64,000 nucleotides of DNA. It comes from Sitta carolinensis (taxonomy: Eukaryota; Chordata; Aves; Passeriformes; Sittidae). The notes beneath the pieces are model-generated. The model was given only the letters and a program-made list of their open reading frames with translations, did not search any database and was not told the origin of the DNA. The DNA lies in NCBI GenBank assembly GCA_032173965.1, contig CM063284.1:110768410-110832409 (forward strand), written 5' to 3'. Positions 49,201 through 62,383 of the stretch are shown one piece after another (positions within the stretch are counted from its first letter, which is position 1; every line of letters starts with the position of its first letter). The translations under genes and the position numbers were made by a program.

Positions 49201-52200
49201 CCAGACAGCTTGCTTCAGCAGTACTTGTGCAACCCACAGCCTTGATTCTGTCCAACAATCCCAGATGGATTCCCCAGCAACCCAGCTCAGGGGTGATACC
49301 TCTCCTGGTTACTTCAGTTCCTGCTCTCTCTCACCATCTTGTCCCTCTATTTTCAAGCTGCTCTTGGCTGTGGTTGAGTCTTTCCACATACTGTTCAGGG
49401 GGCAGCTGCCCACAGCTTCTCCCAGCCTTTCTGGGGACACCCTCCCCTGCAGAGCCATGCACAGGGAAAAAGGGTGGACCCAGGACAGGGTCTTCCAGGT
49501 GAGCCCACCAGATACGGATGGAAAGCACTGGCCCAGTTGAGATTTGGGAATAGGGTTGTTACAGTAATTGTGAAGTTAGTTTCAGGGTTCATGGCTGAAG
49601 ATTGCAAAAAACTGGTTGCAGCTGAAGCTGGAACCCTTCTCAGCCACCTGAGTTGATGGCAGGCATCCAACCTAATTTTAGCCAGAATGCTCTTTTGTTT
49701 CCTGCACATTTCACACTTAAATGAGTCAAAGTGAAAGTAGGTGTGGATATTAGGAACGAGGTCCCAACTTGCACTTAGAGCTCTTTGGACACTGGCATGT
49801 GATTCTATGGCCAGATGAAAGCAGTGAGTGTCCCATGGCAGTGCCCTCAGCTGGACACTGAAGAGTGTTTCATGTACTGCACAATGACAAAGTTCACTGA
49901 AACATGATGGTCAAGTTTATTTCATTCTGTCTTCTTGCACCTTTCCTTTTGTTCCCCATATAACTGTACTTCAGCCTACTCTCAGCAGGAAGGTCAGGCT
50001 TGCCTTGGTAAAAGACATGTAAAAACCTTCACTGTGGTTTACCTGCTGCTTATAATCACATTTTCCTCGAAGATTTCTCTAGGAAGGCTTTTATATTCAC
50101 CACGGTTCTGTTCCTTGTACTTGCCTTCCATGCTATTAGCAGATAGATGCAATTATACCTATGTATTATTGTAATTGTTGGTGGTGCCCTATTTAGTTCA
50201 CACCATTTCTTTCTGTGTAGTAATAGATTTTCTGAATCTGTCCATTTTTGCTTTTGCTAAATTAAAAAGAAGACACATTAACATGCTTTCAAAGAGATTT
50301 AGGGAGAGGAAAACCACTACATCCCAGTGCATGAATTAAAAAAAATGCTAATAGGCCCATAAATGAAAATCAAGAGTTGTTTTTATTTCAAACAGCTGCA
50401 TCTCTGTCAATGCAAGATTTATTGGTTTCCAGTCCTCCCAAGACTTAGGAACGTGCTTAGTTGGACTGATTAAATTCAAAAGCAGAGTTTTTTCACACAG
50501 CAGAGCAGGGGTGCAGGAGCCAGCATCCTGTGAGCCTCACTTGTGCTTTGGCTGCATGGGAGCACAGTGACCTCCAGCAGTAAGTCTGTTCAGAAATACT
50601 GGCTGTGTTAGATGTAACACAGGGCCTTCAAAGAGCCACTTTATATCTTATTTGCCTGCTTGAAGTCAACCAGGTGATGGAGATGTGTTCTGCAAAATAT
50701 GATGGATAAATTGGCAGAGGATTTAGGCTTGTACACAAAGCCTTACCTTGTGCTTGGTTTGTCCACAGTGCAGGTGGAGGCTGCCTTGGACCAGCACAAA
50801 CAGCAAGGTGGTGGACCAGGTAAGGCAATATTGAGTCTGTGTTACTCTAAAGTCCGTGCATGAATGTGGTTTTGGATCCTCTCCACAATTCTGGGGCTCT
50901 TCTCGCTTACAGGGAAATGTTCACTCAGTTAAGAGCAGTGAGGAGGTGGAAGTATCTCAGGCACGTTGCTGCTTCCTTCCGATCTCCCAAACTTAGGCAG
51001 GTTGCTAAAAAGGACAAAAGACAGCTATAGGCAAAGCACTAAAAGTAATAACATTGGGAGTAAGATAATAAAGGAATATATAAGATAATAAAGCAAATCC
51101 TACTTTTTGCCTTCCTTCAAAAATGTAGATGAGTGCCATGAAGTGTAATCAAATATTAAAGTAAGAGTTAAAAATACTTTTAGCTTAATGCATTTCCCTT
51201 AATCTTTTGTCCATGTTACTTTTATTCTGTTACTATTCTCCTCCGCTTTTATATTAAAAAGCTGCACAAATAAATGTACAAAGTGCTGTTCAAACTATAA
51301 AGCAAGCAAAAGGAAACAAAAATACACTTATTTATAGAATTTTTTAATTTGGAGTCATTTTACATACTGTGTAATAATAGCATATTTGAAAGTTGAAGAT
51401 GTGATTATTTAAAAAAAAGAAGTCAATTGTATCTTTTAAGGACTGTTCATGTTAAATACTATGGTTCTTTTTTAGTGAGAAGCCTTGTCAAACAAAACTG
51501 TGTTCGGGTTTCTGTTGCTTGAGGGCAGAATAACTTTCATAGCATCGAGAGAGGCATGCTGTTGCAGCCCCACAGCTCATGCTGCCTGGCAGCACAGGAA
51601 CACAGCAGCAAGCTTGAGAAAACATGTATGAAAGCAAATAGCTAGGAATTTGTTCTCGTTGCCATGGTGTTGGGCACTGTTTACTTCACCTATCAGCTGA
51701 GTCTGGTTCTTCCCCTGTCTTCTGGAAACGTGCAGACCTGCCCTGTAGCCAGGTTCAGCTTCAGAGAGGCAGTCAGCTTCCAGTAGCATATGGACGAGAA
51801 ATGTATGGATTTGTTCTTTTCTTTGAAATAAGGTTTCTGCCATTTGTGGCTGAGGAGGAAAGCTCCAGATGGTCAAGTGTGCATTATCTGTTCAGTGGTG
51901 TTTCAGGTAGCCTAAACCCCTCCCAGGCATGCAGTCAGCTGGCCCTGGGTTAGCAGCAGGAGGCCCACAGAGATGGGTGCTCTTGATTCTATCCCCAGGG
52001 TGTGGGACTGGCAGGTGAGATCAGGGGTGGTCCTGAGGTCTCATTTAGCTGGTGGCCTCTTTGCTCCAGTCCCACTCTGCCTGCTGGACCGCAGGATTGC
52101 TCTCAAATAGAGATGCTTAGCTGTTCTGAAATTTGTGGCAGCTTAATGTTTATCACAGATGAGGAACCAGATGAGCACTGCACATCAGTTTCCCTCATAG

Positions 52201-54700
52201 TGTGTGCCAAGCTGTAAATATAAAATGCCAGGTTGTGGTTATAAAAGCAGTCTGTCTGATATATATGGCACACTTCCCTTGATACCCTTAAACTAGGTAA
52301 AACAAAACAGGCCAGACATGCATATCCATTTTAGCTTTTCAACTACTAATGCCATGGTGCTATCTTCAGTGATTTTGGTTTTATCATGGTGCTATAACTG
52401 CCAGTGAACTACTGTACTTAAAAGGTTGTTGGCATATCCTTTGTAATTTTGAAAATAAAATATCCTTGTCTCCCTCTGGCTGAGCAGTTAAATCACAGTA
52501 CAGTGGCCCTACTTGATAATTTTCTCATGCAAGACTCAAATCCTAGGGTTAATTAAAGCATGGAATAAGTATCTAGGGAGGCATATGTAAATGCTAACAG
52601 GATTTCTACCACGTATCTACAGAGGCAAACATTACCATGTATAGTTTATGCTAAGCTGAAAGAGGAAATCCTTAGATCTCTTACAAGGCAGAATGTTTAT
52701 ATTTTGTGACAGATATAGGCAAAAAAGCCCCCTCAAACTTAACAAAACCTCACAAAATTTGATAATGGCAGTATGTAAATATATCCCTAATAATTATAGG
52801 GATTAAATCTTCTGGGAGACTGTATAAAGCTTTTTATTTGCAGGAATCTTAGTACACATTCCTATAAGAGAAATATGGATCTCGGATCAGAAAGCAAGGA
52901 AGGCTGCTGTGTCTGACTGAAACTGCTGAAGAAACTTTAGCCATCAAAATTATCTACTGATAACATAATCTGGCCAGTACTGCAGGGTAGAATATTATGG
53001 TGAAGAACTGCATGACTCATAATGATAGGTGATCAGAAATATTGCTCAGTTCCTTGTCTAAAAACCCCGGTTCTGAGAAGATCCACTGTCACTCACCATC
53101 CATCCCCTGGCAGAAGCACTGACTCAGAGGGAAGGGTGGCACTTCCTGACTTCCACCCACCTCCTTGGCTGGCCTCATTTTGCCCACAGGCTTTGTTTTT
53201 CTGTACTGGGTTCATCTTCATTTTGTGCTGTTTAGGTGAGGTAAAGGCAAATAAATAGATGAAGTAACCTAGAGCTTCAGGCCGAAGCTCTCTCACTATT
53301 CTCTCAACATCTATAACCACTCTGGCATAAGGAGATACTGGAAAAGGTCCTTACAGCCCCTGGATCACCTGGACTTTAGTCTGCAGTCCTGTAATTTATT
53401 TTGTTCATTTTAAAAGAGGTTAGGGTTTGTCTGCTTAGGACAGAACCTTAGGAGATGTACTGATACCATCTGCTTTAAGCATCCAACTTGGATGCATTTC
53501 AGATGACAGTGTTAGGAGCAGCAATTCCCAGTAACTTCATCGTAGAGAGGCAGGTGTCTCTACGTGGGCAATTCAGGTCATTCATGTTAGATGCTTAAAA
53601 TAGAATATATGCAAATACAGACTGTCTGCTGCCTTCACCTTGTCCATTGCTTACGTCTGTTTATGTCTTAAGGGTGATTTATCATCGAACTTCTGAAAGA
53701 GACCTTGCACTCTTTTAAAATTGTCTGCCTGATGTGAAAAAAAAGGGCATCTGTGTTAGACCATGACTGCATGCCAATTACAGCATGAGCGCCCCCAGCA
53801 CATGCTTCACACCTAAGCTGCTTGGGGGTGGGCCTGAGGTGCTGATGGGTGGGCAGTGGTGGGGGACAAGAGAGCAGGAGGTCTGGGCAGGACTGGCAGC
53901 AGCCCCATTGCTTTTGGGTGAGTGGACAGAGGCCAGCGGCTGGGCTGATTTAGCCCTGATGGTTTTTGAGGCAGTTTGAGCTATTGTCTTTGCAGAACTA
54001 TGTTAAAATATAAATGAAGAAATGTGTTTCATATAAAACAATTTCTGCAGGAGTGCAGAAGCGACCATGGTGGTAGGGAACCTAATTGCCAGTTTATTTG
54101 TGGATGTTTTTTTTTAGCATATCCTTTTGAGAATCATTAGAAAAAGGCTGTTTTATCAAATTGCTCCCTGGCCCCTTGTGTTTGCATGTTTGCTCTGTTG
54201 CTTTGGAAATGCTCGAGCTGTCACTCTGCTGTAGAGTTGTAGTCCAGTCTTCAAACATTTGTTCCCCCCACTGTTACAGTTCTGCTTCATACAACATCCC
54301 TGGCCATGTATTCAGTGCCATAGTAACCATTCTCTGGAAGGGCAGTAGAACAAGACAAGGAACATGTCAAACACCTAAAAGAGAGAGAAAAAATGCAAAG
54401 CCTGACTTGACAAAGTCTTGATATGGATGGCAAATATTTGACAATGTTTTGTGGTGGCCAGTGAGTTCTCCCCAGGAAGGAGAAATACAGAAACAGCTCA
54501 GAATAGTGAGCAAAAATTCTGAGTGGCCCACCAATCCCCACAAGGGGATTGCACAGACCAGTCCTGTGTTGGAAATAATGTGCTGCTTGTAGCAGCTTGG
54601 GGAACACAGGTCAAACCCTCCAGTTCCTAGGCCGTTCACAGGCACTCTTGGGGAAGAGGTAGGAATCATGAAAAATAGGCTGAAAATTATGTACATCCTC
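46292..54700. other. Non-genic stretch
   Basis: About 8.4 kb with no recognisable gene or interspersed repeat. The segment 49,128-49,710 has overlapping frames on both strands (up to 124 codons) in GC-moderate sequence without domains. At 51,061-51,094 a short TAAGATAATAAA direct repeat occurs. At 53.76-53.98 kb a GC-rich patch has few CpGs. Confidence 0.55.
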
Positions 54701-54718
54701 CTTGCTTGCTTGCTTGCT
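54701..54718 (+). repeat. Short (CTTG)4 array
   Basis: Four and a half units of CTTG. It encodes the Lys/Ala/Ser-rich part of a 200-codon minus-strand frame (54,367-54,969), which I regard as spurious. Confidence 0.8.
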
Positions 54719-57700
54719 TTCTTCCTCTCTTTTTCTCTACCCTTGTCCATGTATCTGGATTTTCTCAGTTGTTCAGCAGTCCTGTAGGAGCCAGCTGAGA
54801 GTCTGGCAGGCTTCTTGCAGGCATCCATGGAGGTGTGTGCAGGCAGGATCACTGCACTTGCTCTCTGCCAAGGTAGGGTTCCTCGTTTGGCTTGGTGTGG
54901 CAGCATACCTGAGTGGCACACCTGTCTTCCCAGCCACCCCAGACTCCATCGCTGGTAGGCAAAAGGCAAGGCTGAGCCCAGGCTTCAAAGGAGTTTAGTT
55001 TATTCTGACCTATTTTGCTTAAAGTGCTTTATTTTGCATTCAGAGTTTAATCTCAACCAGAGGCTCACACACAGTGTGAGAAATCCCGCTCATCAAATGA
55101 TTGAATCAGTTTTTTGGGGCACTGTGGGTTCTAGCACCATAGGGCTTGAGTGTTTGTTTGGCTGCCAGTGGCATGCACTGCCAGTTAACCAGATAGTTGG
55201 ATTCTCAAGGAGGAGGGAGTAGGGGGAAGGAGGAGCTGTAAGGACTTCAGTTGTCACGACCTTTTTTCAGCTATTAGGAGATAAGGGCGTGGTTTCATAA
55301 CACAATCTCTGCCTGCCTTCAGTGCAAGTTCTCTCCCCTGCCAGTCCTGGGCTGCTCTCTCCTGTCTCTTCTCTATGCCTTCCCAGCAGTGCTGGAACTG
55401 GAACAAAATAGTTGCAGTGTTGTGAAGCGGCTCAGCCACAGAGAGGATTCTGCGTTGCATTTCCACCACTGTGGCCTGAGGCATTTTAATTTGAGAAGGG
55501 CATCTGGGTCAGCTTGAGCCCAGATGGGCTTGTTAGCACTGGTGCAGCCACAGCCATGCCCTCTGGCTGGCCCTGCCCTCCCATACAGTGGCTTGCATGG
55601 GTCATGCAGGCTCTGCAAAGCTATGCTGGATCCATGCTGTTGGGTTTGCAGAACCCAGATCCCTGGGGAGCATCTGGTGGTGATGTCCAGGATTTGCCTG
55701 GGTCCAGCATGGCAGGATGTGAGCCAGAGCTGGCACAGCATCTTGTTGACGCCCCTCAGGAGCCAACTGGGTGCTCTTGCACTGTGCTCAGGAGCTCTGC
55801 CGAGACACAGAGGCTGGCTCAGCCAGGATGCATCTTGGATCAATGGGACTTAATGGTTCTGGCTCCTTGTGAAAGCAATTAAATGAGGAAAGAAGACTGG
55901 GCACTGGTCTCTGTATAAAGGAAGCCTAAAACTCTGATCATCTCTGGCTCAGAAATCCGTCAGCAAACAGACCCAACAACAGGTTGTTTGATTTTAGTAT
56001 CTGGCCATCTCCTGGGTTTGCAGCCCATCCTTCAGCCATTTGGGCAGCACTCTGGAGGCTTTTCTGCCTGTTGACCCAAGCAGCTCCTGGTGCCTGGGAA
56101 GGGGTGCTGTGAAGGAAGTCATCTGTCTTGTCAGACAAGTGGGGCAGCAAGATGTGATTCCCTGTGCCATTTCCTGCTTGGCTTTGGAAATGCTGGAGCC
56201 ATGCCGTTACTCCATCCCTTGTGCTCACACTTCCTTTTAAAGGGAGAGTTGAGTATTGGCAGCTGCTGCAGGCTGAGTTCATCCAGAAGGAGTCAGCACT
56301 CACAGGAGTCAGGCTTTACCTTTATTTTGTATGGCCCGTGTATTATGGGAAAGGACCAGTTATCCTATGGCAGTAGGAACAGAGCCCTCCAGAAGGTTCA
56401 TTAGCATTTCCTATGAGAAAATATTTTGTTGGGAAAATATCCATTCATCTTAGAAGCACGCATGTACTGGATGCCATCTGTGTCAGGCAGCCCCTGGCCA
56501 ACAGGTGTTTAAAGAAAGGCAGATTAACCTTCCTCTGAGTACATTTGACATTGGCTCCTTCTCCTGTTGCATTTCCCAGGTAGTTATTAACTGACTCTGT
56601 TCCAGAACAGTAAGCACGCGATGATGCTTCAAGCCATGCCCAACCCTTTCTGCACAAAAGTAACTCCCATCTGGAAACTGGTTTCCACCTTTCTTAGCAC
56701 ATTCCAGGCGCCTACCTGTGTTAAAAAAACCCCAAACCTGAAGAGTTCAGGGCTGTCTTCCACTACTGACAGGCACAATTTCTAAAACTCTGTATTTTCC
56801 TGCAGGTCCCCTGAAGTTTTTTACCAATCCATGGGATGAAGGAAAACTGGGTTTAGGGGGAATGCAGCGGGAAAGATAAAGACTGTAAAAGCGTGAAATC
56901 ATGAGTGACACGGGAGACTGCTTTTGGCCTTGGGACATCAGAGCAGACATGAATTATTGAAATTATGGCTCTGTTAATCTGTGTGTTGTCAGCCCTTCTA
57001 TAAACAGTGAGCAGGTGCTGTACGACTGCAAGTCCTGTTGAGTGGGAAAGCCCTCTGGTAATGGAGTGGGGGGAGACTTCTTCTGGAGCTCCAGCCTGGA
57101 GCTTCAGCTGCCTGACCTGGATCATTTGTTGGTTCAAAGTGAGGGATATTGCTCTTCAAAAGCATGTGTTCATTTGTTTTCTAACAGGTGATGTTGTTTA
57201 ATAGTCCATTAGACTCCTTCAAAAACCCATAGGTTTTCTTTTTTACTTTTTTTACTCTATACAGAATCTGAGGGAAGCCACTAACAGTACTCAAGACAGA
57301 CTGTAATATTAACAAATGTGCATGGAAGGTTTTCTTGCCTTTCAGCTTTTGAGGCTTTTTTTTCCAATTTTGGGTAAAGTGCGTACCACAGAGTTGCAAA
57401 CAACTGCGTAGCAATTGAAACTCAAATACATTATACAACTTCAGGATGTGCTTTATGGCCTATCTGTTCTGATTACCAGCATCTGGGGAAGAAAATTCAC
57501 TGTGTATTAAAAAGAGGTTGTTACTGAGTAACTTTAGAAATTACTGTGAGAATTCTCTTGCACCATGTGTTTTGACCCTGTATCCAGAGTGCCAGACAGA
57601 ATTTTAAATGTGAATCAATAGATAAATACCTATTTCAAGGCAAAGTAAGGTGATTCTTCCAGGAGCCCACACTGCTGTTTTCCATCCTCAGAGGTCTCTT

Positions 57701-59076
57701 AGAACAGTTGCTACTTTGAACAAATTCAAAACTGGAGATCTGTGAAGTCCAAAGCCAACTTTTGCTGACAGATACAGCAAGATGCAGAGTCCACAAACAA
57801 CTTTGGCAAGTCTTGTATGAAAAGAGAGTAAAAATATTATTAATTAACTTGGAGAGAGTTTGGCTCTACTTATAAAGCAGTAAAAGAGAATGAATTAGTA
57901 ATTAGGATTTTATTTTTATTTTGGACTAACGGAGTGGGTTGAGGTCCATGATAGCAATAGCTGTTTTTTTCTACATCTTCCATTACATTCAGACAAATGG
58001 AGAACTAAATAGAAAAGTTGACTCTTTGATGATGTAGTTGCTGGACTACATTCTGGAGCAATAGTATCTTTCACACCTTAAACAATTTTAATCCTGAAAA
58101 TGATGAGCAGTTAGTCCTAGTCAAAATGCCTAGCACGTTTTGGGGAAGGCAGGTTCCTGGGAAAACCTCATTAGGACCACTTCAGAAAAGCAAGGCTTAG
58201 TTCATATGGCAGGTGTCAGGTTGCTGTCACTTCAGTCTCTGCTCTTGCAGAAGCTTTCCGCAGGTGAAAGGCCTGGCTACATTACATGTTCTGTCTGTTT
58301 CTCTGATGAAACTGCTGGAGGAAGACTATGGCCCTGCTTTGCAGGAAAAAATTGTTCTCCCAGATTAAGTTACAAGACTGGGACCTTAGCATGGTAATTC
58401 ATATGTTTTAGTACGCTTCCCAAGGCAAACTTTGAATGGTATTTCTAAGATGTCTCAGAAGTGCAAGAATACATTTGAAGCTGTAAAGCTTCAATGTTTA
58501 ACTCAAAAGGCTCTGCTATGGTTAGTCCTCACACTTAATCTGGTAGAGCAGTGTTAATAATGACTATTTAGCATTTTCCAGATAAATTAATTTCTGTTCC
58601 ACAAGCAAAAAATTTTGCAAAAGATTTTTTCCAGACCACGATGGTGAAAGTGAATGGTTTCTGAAAGTGTTAATCTGGTCTTTGTCACCTGGACTGGCTC
58701 TGTATCTGTACCTGTATTAACAGTGAATTTCTGACTGCTGAGCATGATTTTGTGACTGCAATTCCTATGGTGATAAGGACCTAAATTTTTAAACCAATGA
58801 ATGGCAGGAGCAGAAAAATAATGATTATCTGCTTAAGGGGTGTTGATTTCATACTACTGACTCATTTGTTTTCTTAAAAATAAGCCCCAAGTTTTCCCCC
58901 AAAGCAAAACCTATAGTTTAATGGTGTCTCTTTTTAGTCTTTGCCATTACTTAGCTCTCACAGGTGACATGAGCCTATCTGGGTTAGATTTGCTGCACAA
59001 GAAAACAACCCTGACTTTTACTGGGTGGGTGGACAGGGAAAAAACCCAACTTTTTTGTCAGTCTTTTGTGTTGCAG
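54719..59076. other. Non-genic stretch
   Basis: No recognisable gene. The segment 55.3-56.4 kb is GC-moderate with overlapping frames of 100-156 codons on both strands, none with a recognisable domain. The rest is AT-rich. Confidence 0.55.
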
Positions 59077-59180
59077 CAGCTGGATTCATTGCTGCTATAG
59101 CAACGCACCACATGATGAGGTGTATTAGATTGCTCTGCGCAGAACACGAGGGGGAAAAGGAACACAGCTCCTTGCTGAAG
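59077..59180 (+). other. Candidate internal exon (104 nt)
   Basis: The sequence before 59,077 is pyrimidine-rich and ends in TTGCAG, a good acceptor, with an alternative NAGNAG acceptor three bases later. A donor AAG|GTAAAG follows at 59,181. One of the three frames is open right through, giving about 35 residues (AAGFIAAIATHHMMRCIRLL then an acidic CAEHEGEKEH segment and SSLLK); the other two contain stops. I do not recognise the peptide. The size and splice signals are typical of vertebrate internal exons. No partner exon could be matched, so this may be a non-coding transcript exon or chance. Confidence 0.25.
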
Positions 59181-61533
59181 GTAAAGGTTGCGCTGGAGTT
59201 TCTGTCGGAGAGCTGAGGAAGGTCAAATGCTCCAGATCCCAGCACATGTTGTGCACAGAGGAAGGTAGAGGCGTGTGGAGGTGTTAAACTGCAGACCCAG
59301 GTAAGGTACAGCTGGATTTATTAACCTGAGGTCTTAACCCTCCTCCGTGTGGCAGCTCAACTTCCCAGAGAGTTTTCTCTTTTTAGCTTTTCCAAGCGTT
59401 TTTGGGTTTTTTTAAATTGGTTTGCTAATGTGACAATGTGAAAACATTGACAACAGTTGGAACTGTTAGAGAGACTCTTCTACTACAGAGAGACCAGTCT
59501 TACAGATTAGGAGGTGATTATTCTCAACTCAATGCAAAAACTACATGTAGAGTTTTTTTGTTGTTTCAGCTTAACTTGAAGATGTTGAACAAGTTTTAGT
59601 TTTATTACTATCTGTGCAGTGGTTCAGAACATCTCTGTTGTCAGTCAGAATTCAGGGCAATATCTACTTAGTGATTTTTATTATCAGTACTTTTTAATGA
59701 TTTGCTCTCTTTAGCGTTTATTAACATCTCTTCCTCTCTCCCTCCCAGTCTGCTTCATCAGGTTTCCTGAGTCTTCTTGGAAATGAATTTTCATGTCATT
59801 TACTCCTTCAGGTTTTATGCTGCCTCCTTAAGTCTAGCAGTGTTGTTAATGTAGTTAAACAAACTTCAGTGCACCTCTAAAGATGTGAAAGTGGAAACAG
59901 TGCCACAGGTTATTGTGGTTTTTACCCTGTTAACCATTCATTCACAGAGGTAAAGAGAAATAATTAATGTCAGCCTTGAACTTAAATGTTTATTCAGACC
60001 CATGTCGAACTCCAAACTCAAAACTATTTACTCCCCCATATTCCTTATGCATCTTTTTTGTTGTTTTTATTCATCACTAGGTTAAATGTGACAGGCTTTC
60101 AACTGGCATCCATTAGGTGGAGGAAGACAACAGTACTTTAGAAGGGGAAAAATGATGGACCAGAATGGTAGTGGAGAAGATGGAGAGCCTTCCTGAAATT
60201 CAAGTTAGATGGTTTAATACTTTTCCTACTTCCAGTGAAGAATTTCCAACATTTTGAATGCTTTCTATTATCTACAATTTAGAACATACTTCTTTCTTAG
60301 GACTTACCACTGCTTTAACATCAGGCAACATATCAAGGCTGTTGAAATGTGCAGTATTTCTCCACTGCCCTAAGTAAAAGATTTCAAGCAAACTTTCTGT
60401 TTCTCCACATACGTTTATAGCCCTGGTGGTCCAGTGTTCAAAGGGCTCATTGCCACTCTTCCTGTGGAAACTGAGGGATGGTGTGGAGGCCAAGCTTTCC
60501 CCTCACTCACCCCTTTCAGTGGCAAGAAGGGTCAGTCTGAGTTAGGGTATAACTGAGCCAAGTCTGAGTGCTGGGCAGCTCTCCCACAGCACAGAGCAAG
60601 TGTGCTTTGTGCAGCACCGTGGGGACTGCATGGTCACCACGCAGGTTTGAGCGAGGCTCCCCTGGCTGTAATGAGGTGACTTCAACACCATTGAAGAAGG
60701 AAGCAGCCACTCTGCCTGTCAGCTCAAAGGAGAGAAACTGTGAAATAAAAAACCATATAAACATGCAGCCCATCAATGATCCCTTTTCCCAGAATGACAC
60801 AGGTTTGCAAGAAGTTGAGTTGGGATTCTTGAAAATGAGGATTCAGAAAGGGTGGAAGTCTTTGAAGGGGAAGATGAGCTGTACAAGGGAAAACTCAAGT
60901 GAAGTAGGACAGTGATTTAGCTCTGATTCCACCACTTTGAGCAGAGCAAGGGAGTTCAGATCAAATTATTTAAGCAAACAAAGGAGCTTAATCTGTCTGA
61001 ATTTAGGGACCATGTTTGATTGGGTGAGTGAGGAACCTAATTCAAACACCCACGAGCTCCTTCACTATTATAGCCCATCCAGTGTGGCCCAAAGTATAAG
61101 GCCCCAGGGATGCAAATTATTCATAGCACAGTACCACTAACACATTATCTAACTTACTGTCACAGAGATGCACTGAGACTGAGTTTTTCCAGGGAATTAA
61201 ATAACTAAAGAATCGAGATAAAAGGAAGCAGAGCACCTTCTTACTGAGTACTACCCCTCTCTGTTTGTGTTTGGAATCACAGATGTGGTAGTTAATCACA
61301 CAGAATGGAGAAAAGGAAGTGAGAGTCTTAGTTAAAACCTTCATTATTAAGCAAAACCAGCAAAACAACATTGAAAAGTGTCCAGCTAATCATCTTTTCT
61401 AGACTAGCAGAAAGGTAAGAGATTATGGAATATGGGTATGGAAAATCACATTCTCAGTAAAGCCTTGTGAACAGAAGGAATATGAGAACTGTCAGTAAAA
61501 GGTGTTTTCCTTCACCAAATAGCTTTCCATTGT
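59181..61533. other. Non-genic stretch
   Basis: Mostly AT-rich with no recognised gene. A charged 115-codon frame at 60,568-60,915 lacks an ATG start, splice context or recognisable motif and overlaps a 94-codon minus-strand frame. Confidence 0.5.
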
Positions 61534-61956
61534 GTGTTTTTTTTTTTTTTTAGGACCATATTATACTATACCAATATTCTTAAAGATTATAAACCTGGTC
61601 ATGATTTGATGAAGTATAGCATGTTTTCAAACAGCACATTTTATTCATATGTAGGATCTGTGAATACATATGACCTTCCCCCTTTTACTTCTGTTCCTCT
61701 TACTTTCTTCTGTCTCATTAACCCCACTGAATCTTTCCTAAAACCTTCAAAACAAATAATATTCTTGCTAGCTGAAACCTTTGAAAAGGACTATAAACCA
61801 AAGAATAATTGTTTCATTTATGGGTGCCTCTTGTATGTGAACCAGCTGAGAAAGTCATGGAAGACTGCTAAAATGCACTACTGTGCCATGAGATTAAATT
61901 TACTGCACAGTTTTGCAATTCAGATTTTATTCAGCATTAAAACTGTAACTCATTAA
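61534..61956 (+). other. 140-codon AT-rich open frame after a T15-AG tract
   Basis: A run of 15 T (61,537-61,551) followed by AG resembles a splice acceptor at 61,552-61,553. The frame after it stays open for 134 codons in AT-rich DNA, where stops should be frequent, and ends with TAA at 61,954-61,956. The peptide has no domain I recognise; it contains two similar KDYKP motifs about 75 residues apart. No good donor lies inside, so it would have to be a terminal exon. A rough estimate is that one such frame could arise by chance in a window of this size and composition. Alternatively the T-run may be the poly(A) tail of a minus-strand retrocopy that includes the next region. Confidence 0.15.
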
Positions 61957-62383
61957 TAATGTCAACAGATTTGCAAAGGAGATCTCATCTTCCCACTCCC
62001 ACAGATTATATCACACAATTTATTGATATAATAATCTTCTTACTAGATTTGGATTTGTGGGAAACAGCAGAAATACCTAACTGACTTGACTGCTAAAAAA
62101 AAAAAATTAATCCATTGAACTGACATGACTGTGTGTCAGCCTCTGAGAAGAAAGAAATCTGGACTCTTGATTAGTAGGAATTAAAACAGACACAAAATTT
62201 AAGGCTACGTGATATGATGTGTATATGCCTTGTATGCAAATAGTAACATAGGCAAAATTCCAATATGGAACAACTTGCAGCGACTAATTGATATAAGAAT
62301 ATGTGCACCAGTAGGAGCAGGCCAGTCCCTCACACAGCCATCAGATGGCTGAGATATTTTTCTAGGGATAAATATGTACATGG
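61957..62383. other. Non-genic stretch
   Basis: AT-rich, with an A-run near 62,094-62,106. Nothing recognisable. Confidence 0.6.

Noticed and set aside
54367..54969. 200-codon minus-strand open frame
   Set aside because: It reads through a (CTTG)n array giving a Lys/Ala/Arg-rich stretch, has no recognisable domain, and lies in moderately GC-rich sequence. Chance is sufficient.
60568..60915. Charged 115-codon frame as an exon
   Set aside because: No ATG at its start, no splice signals, opposite strand also open, and no recognised family.
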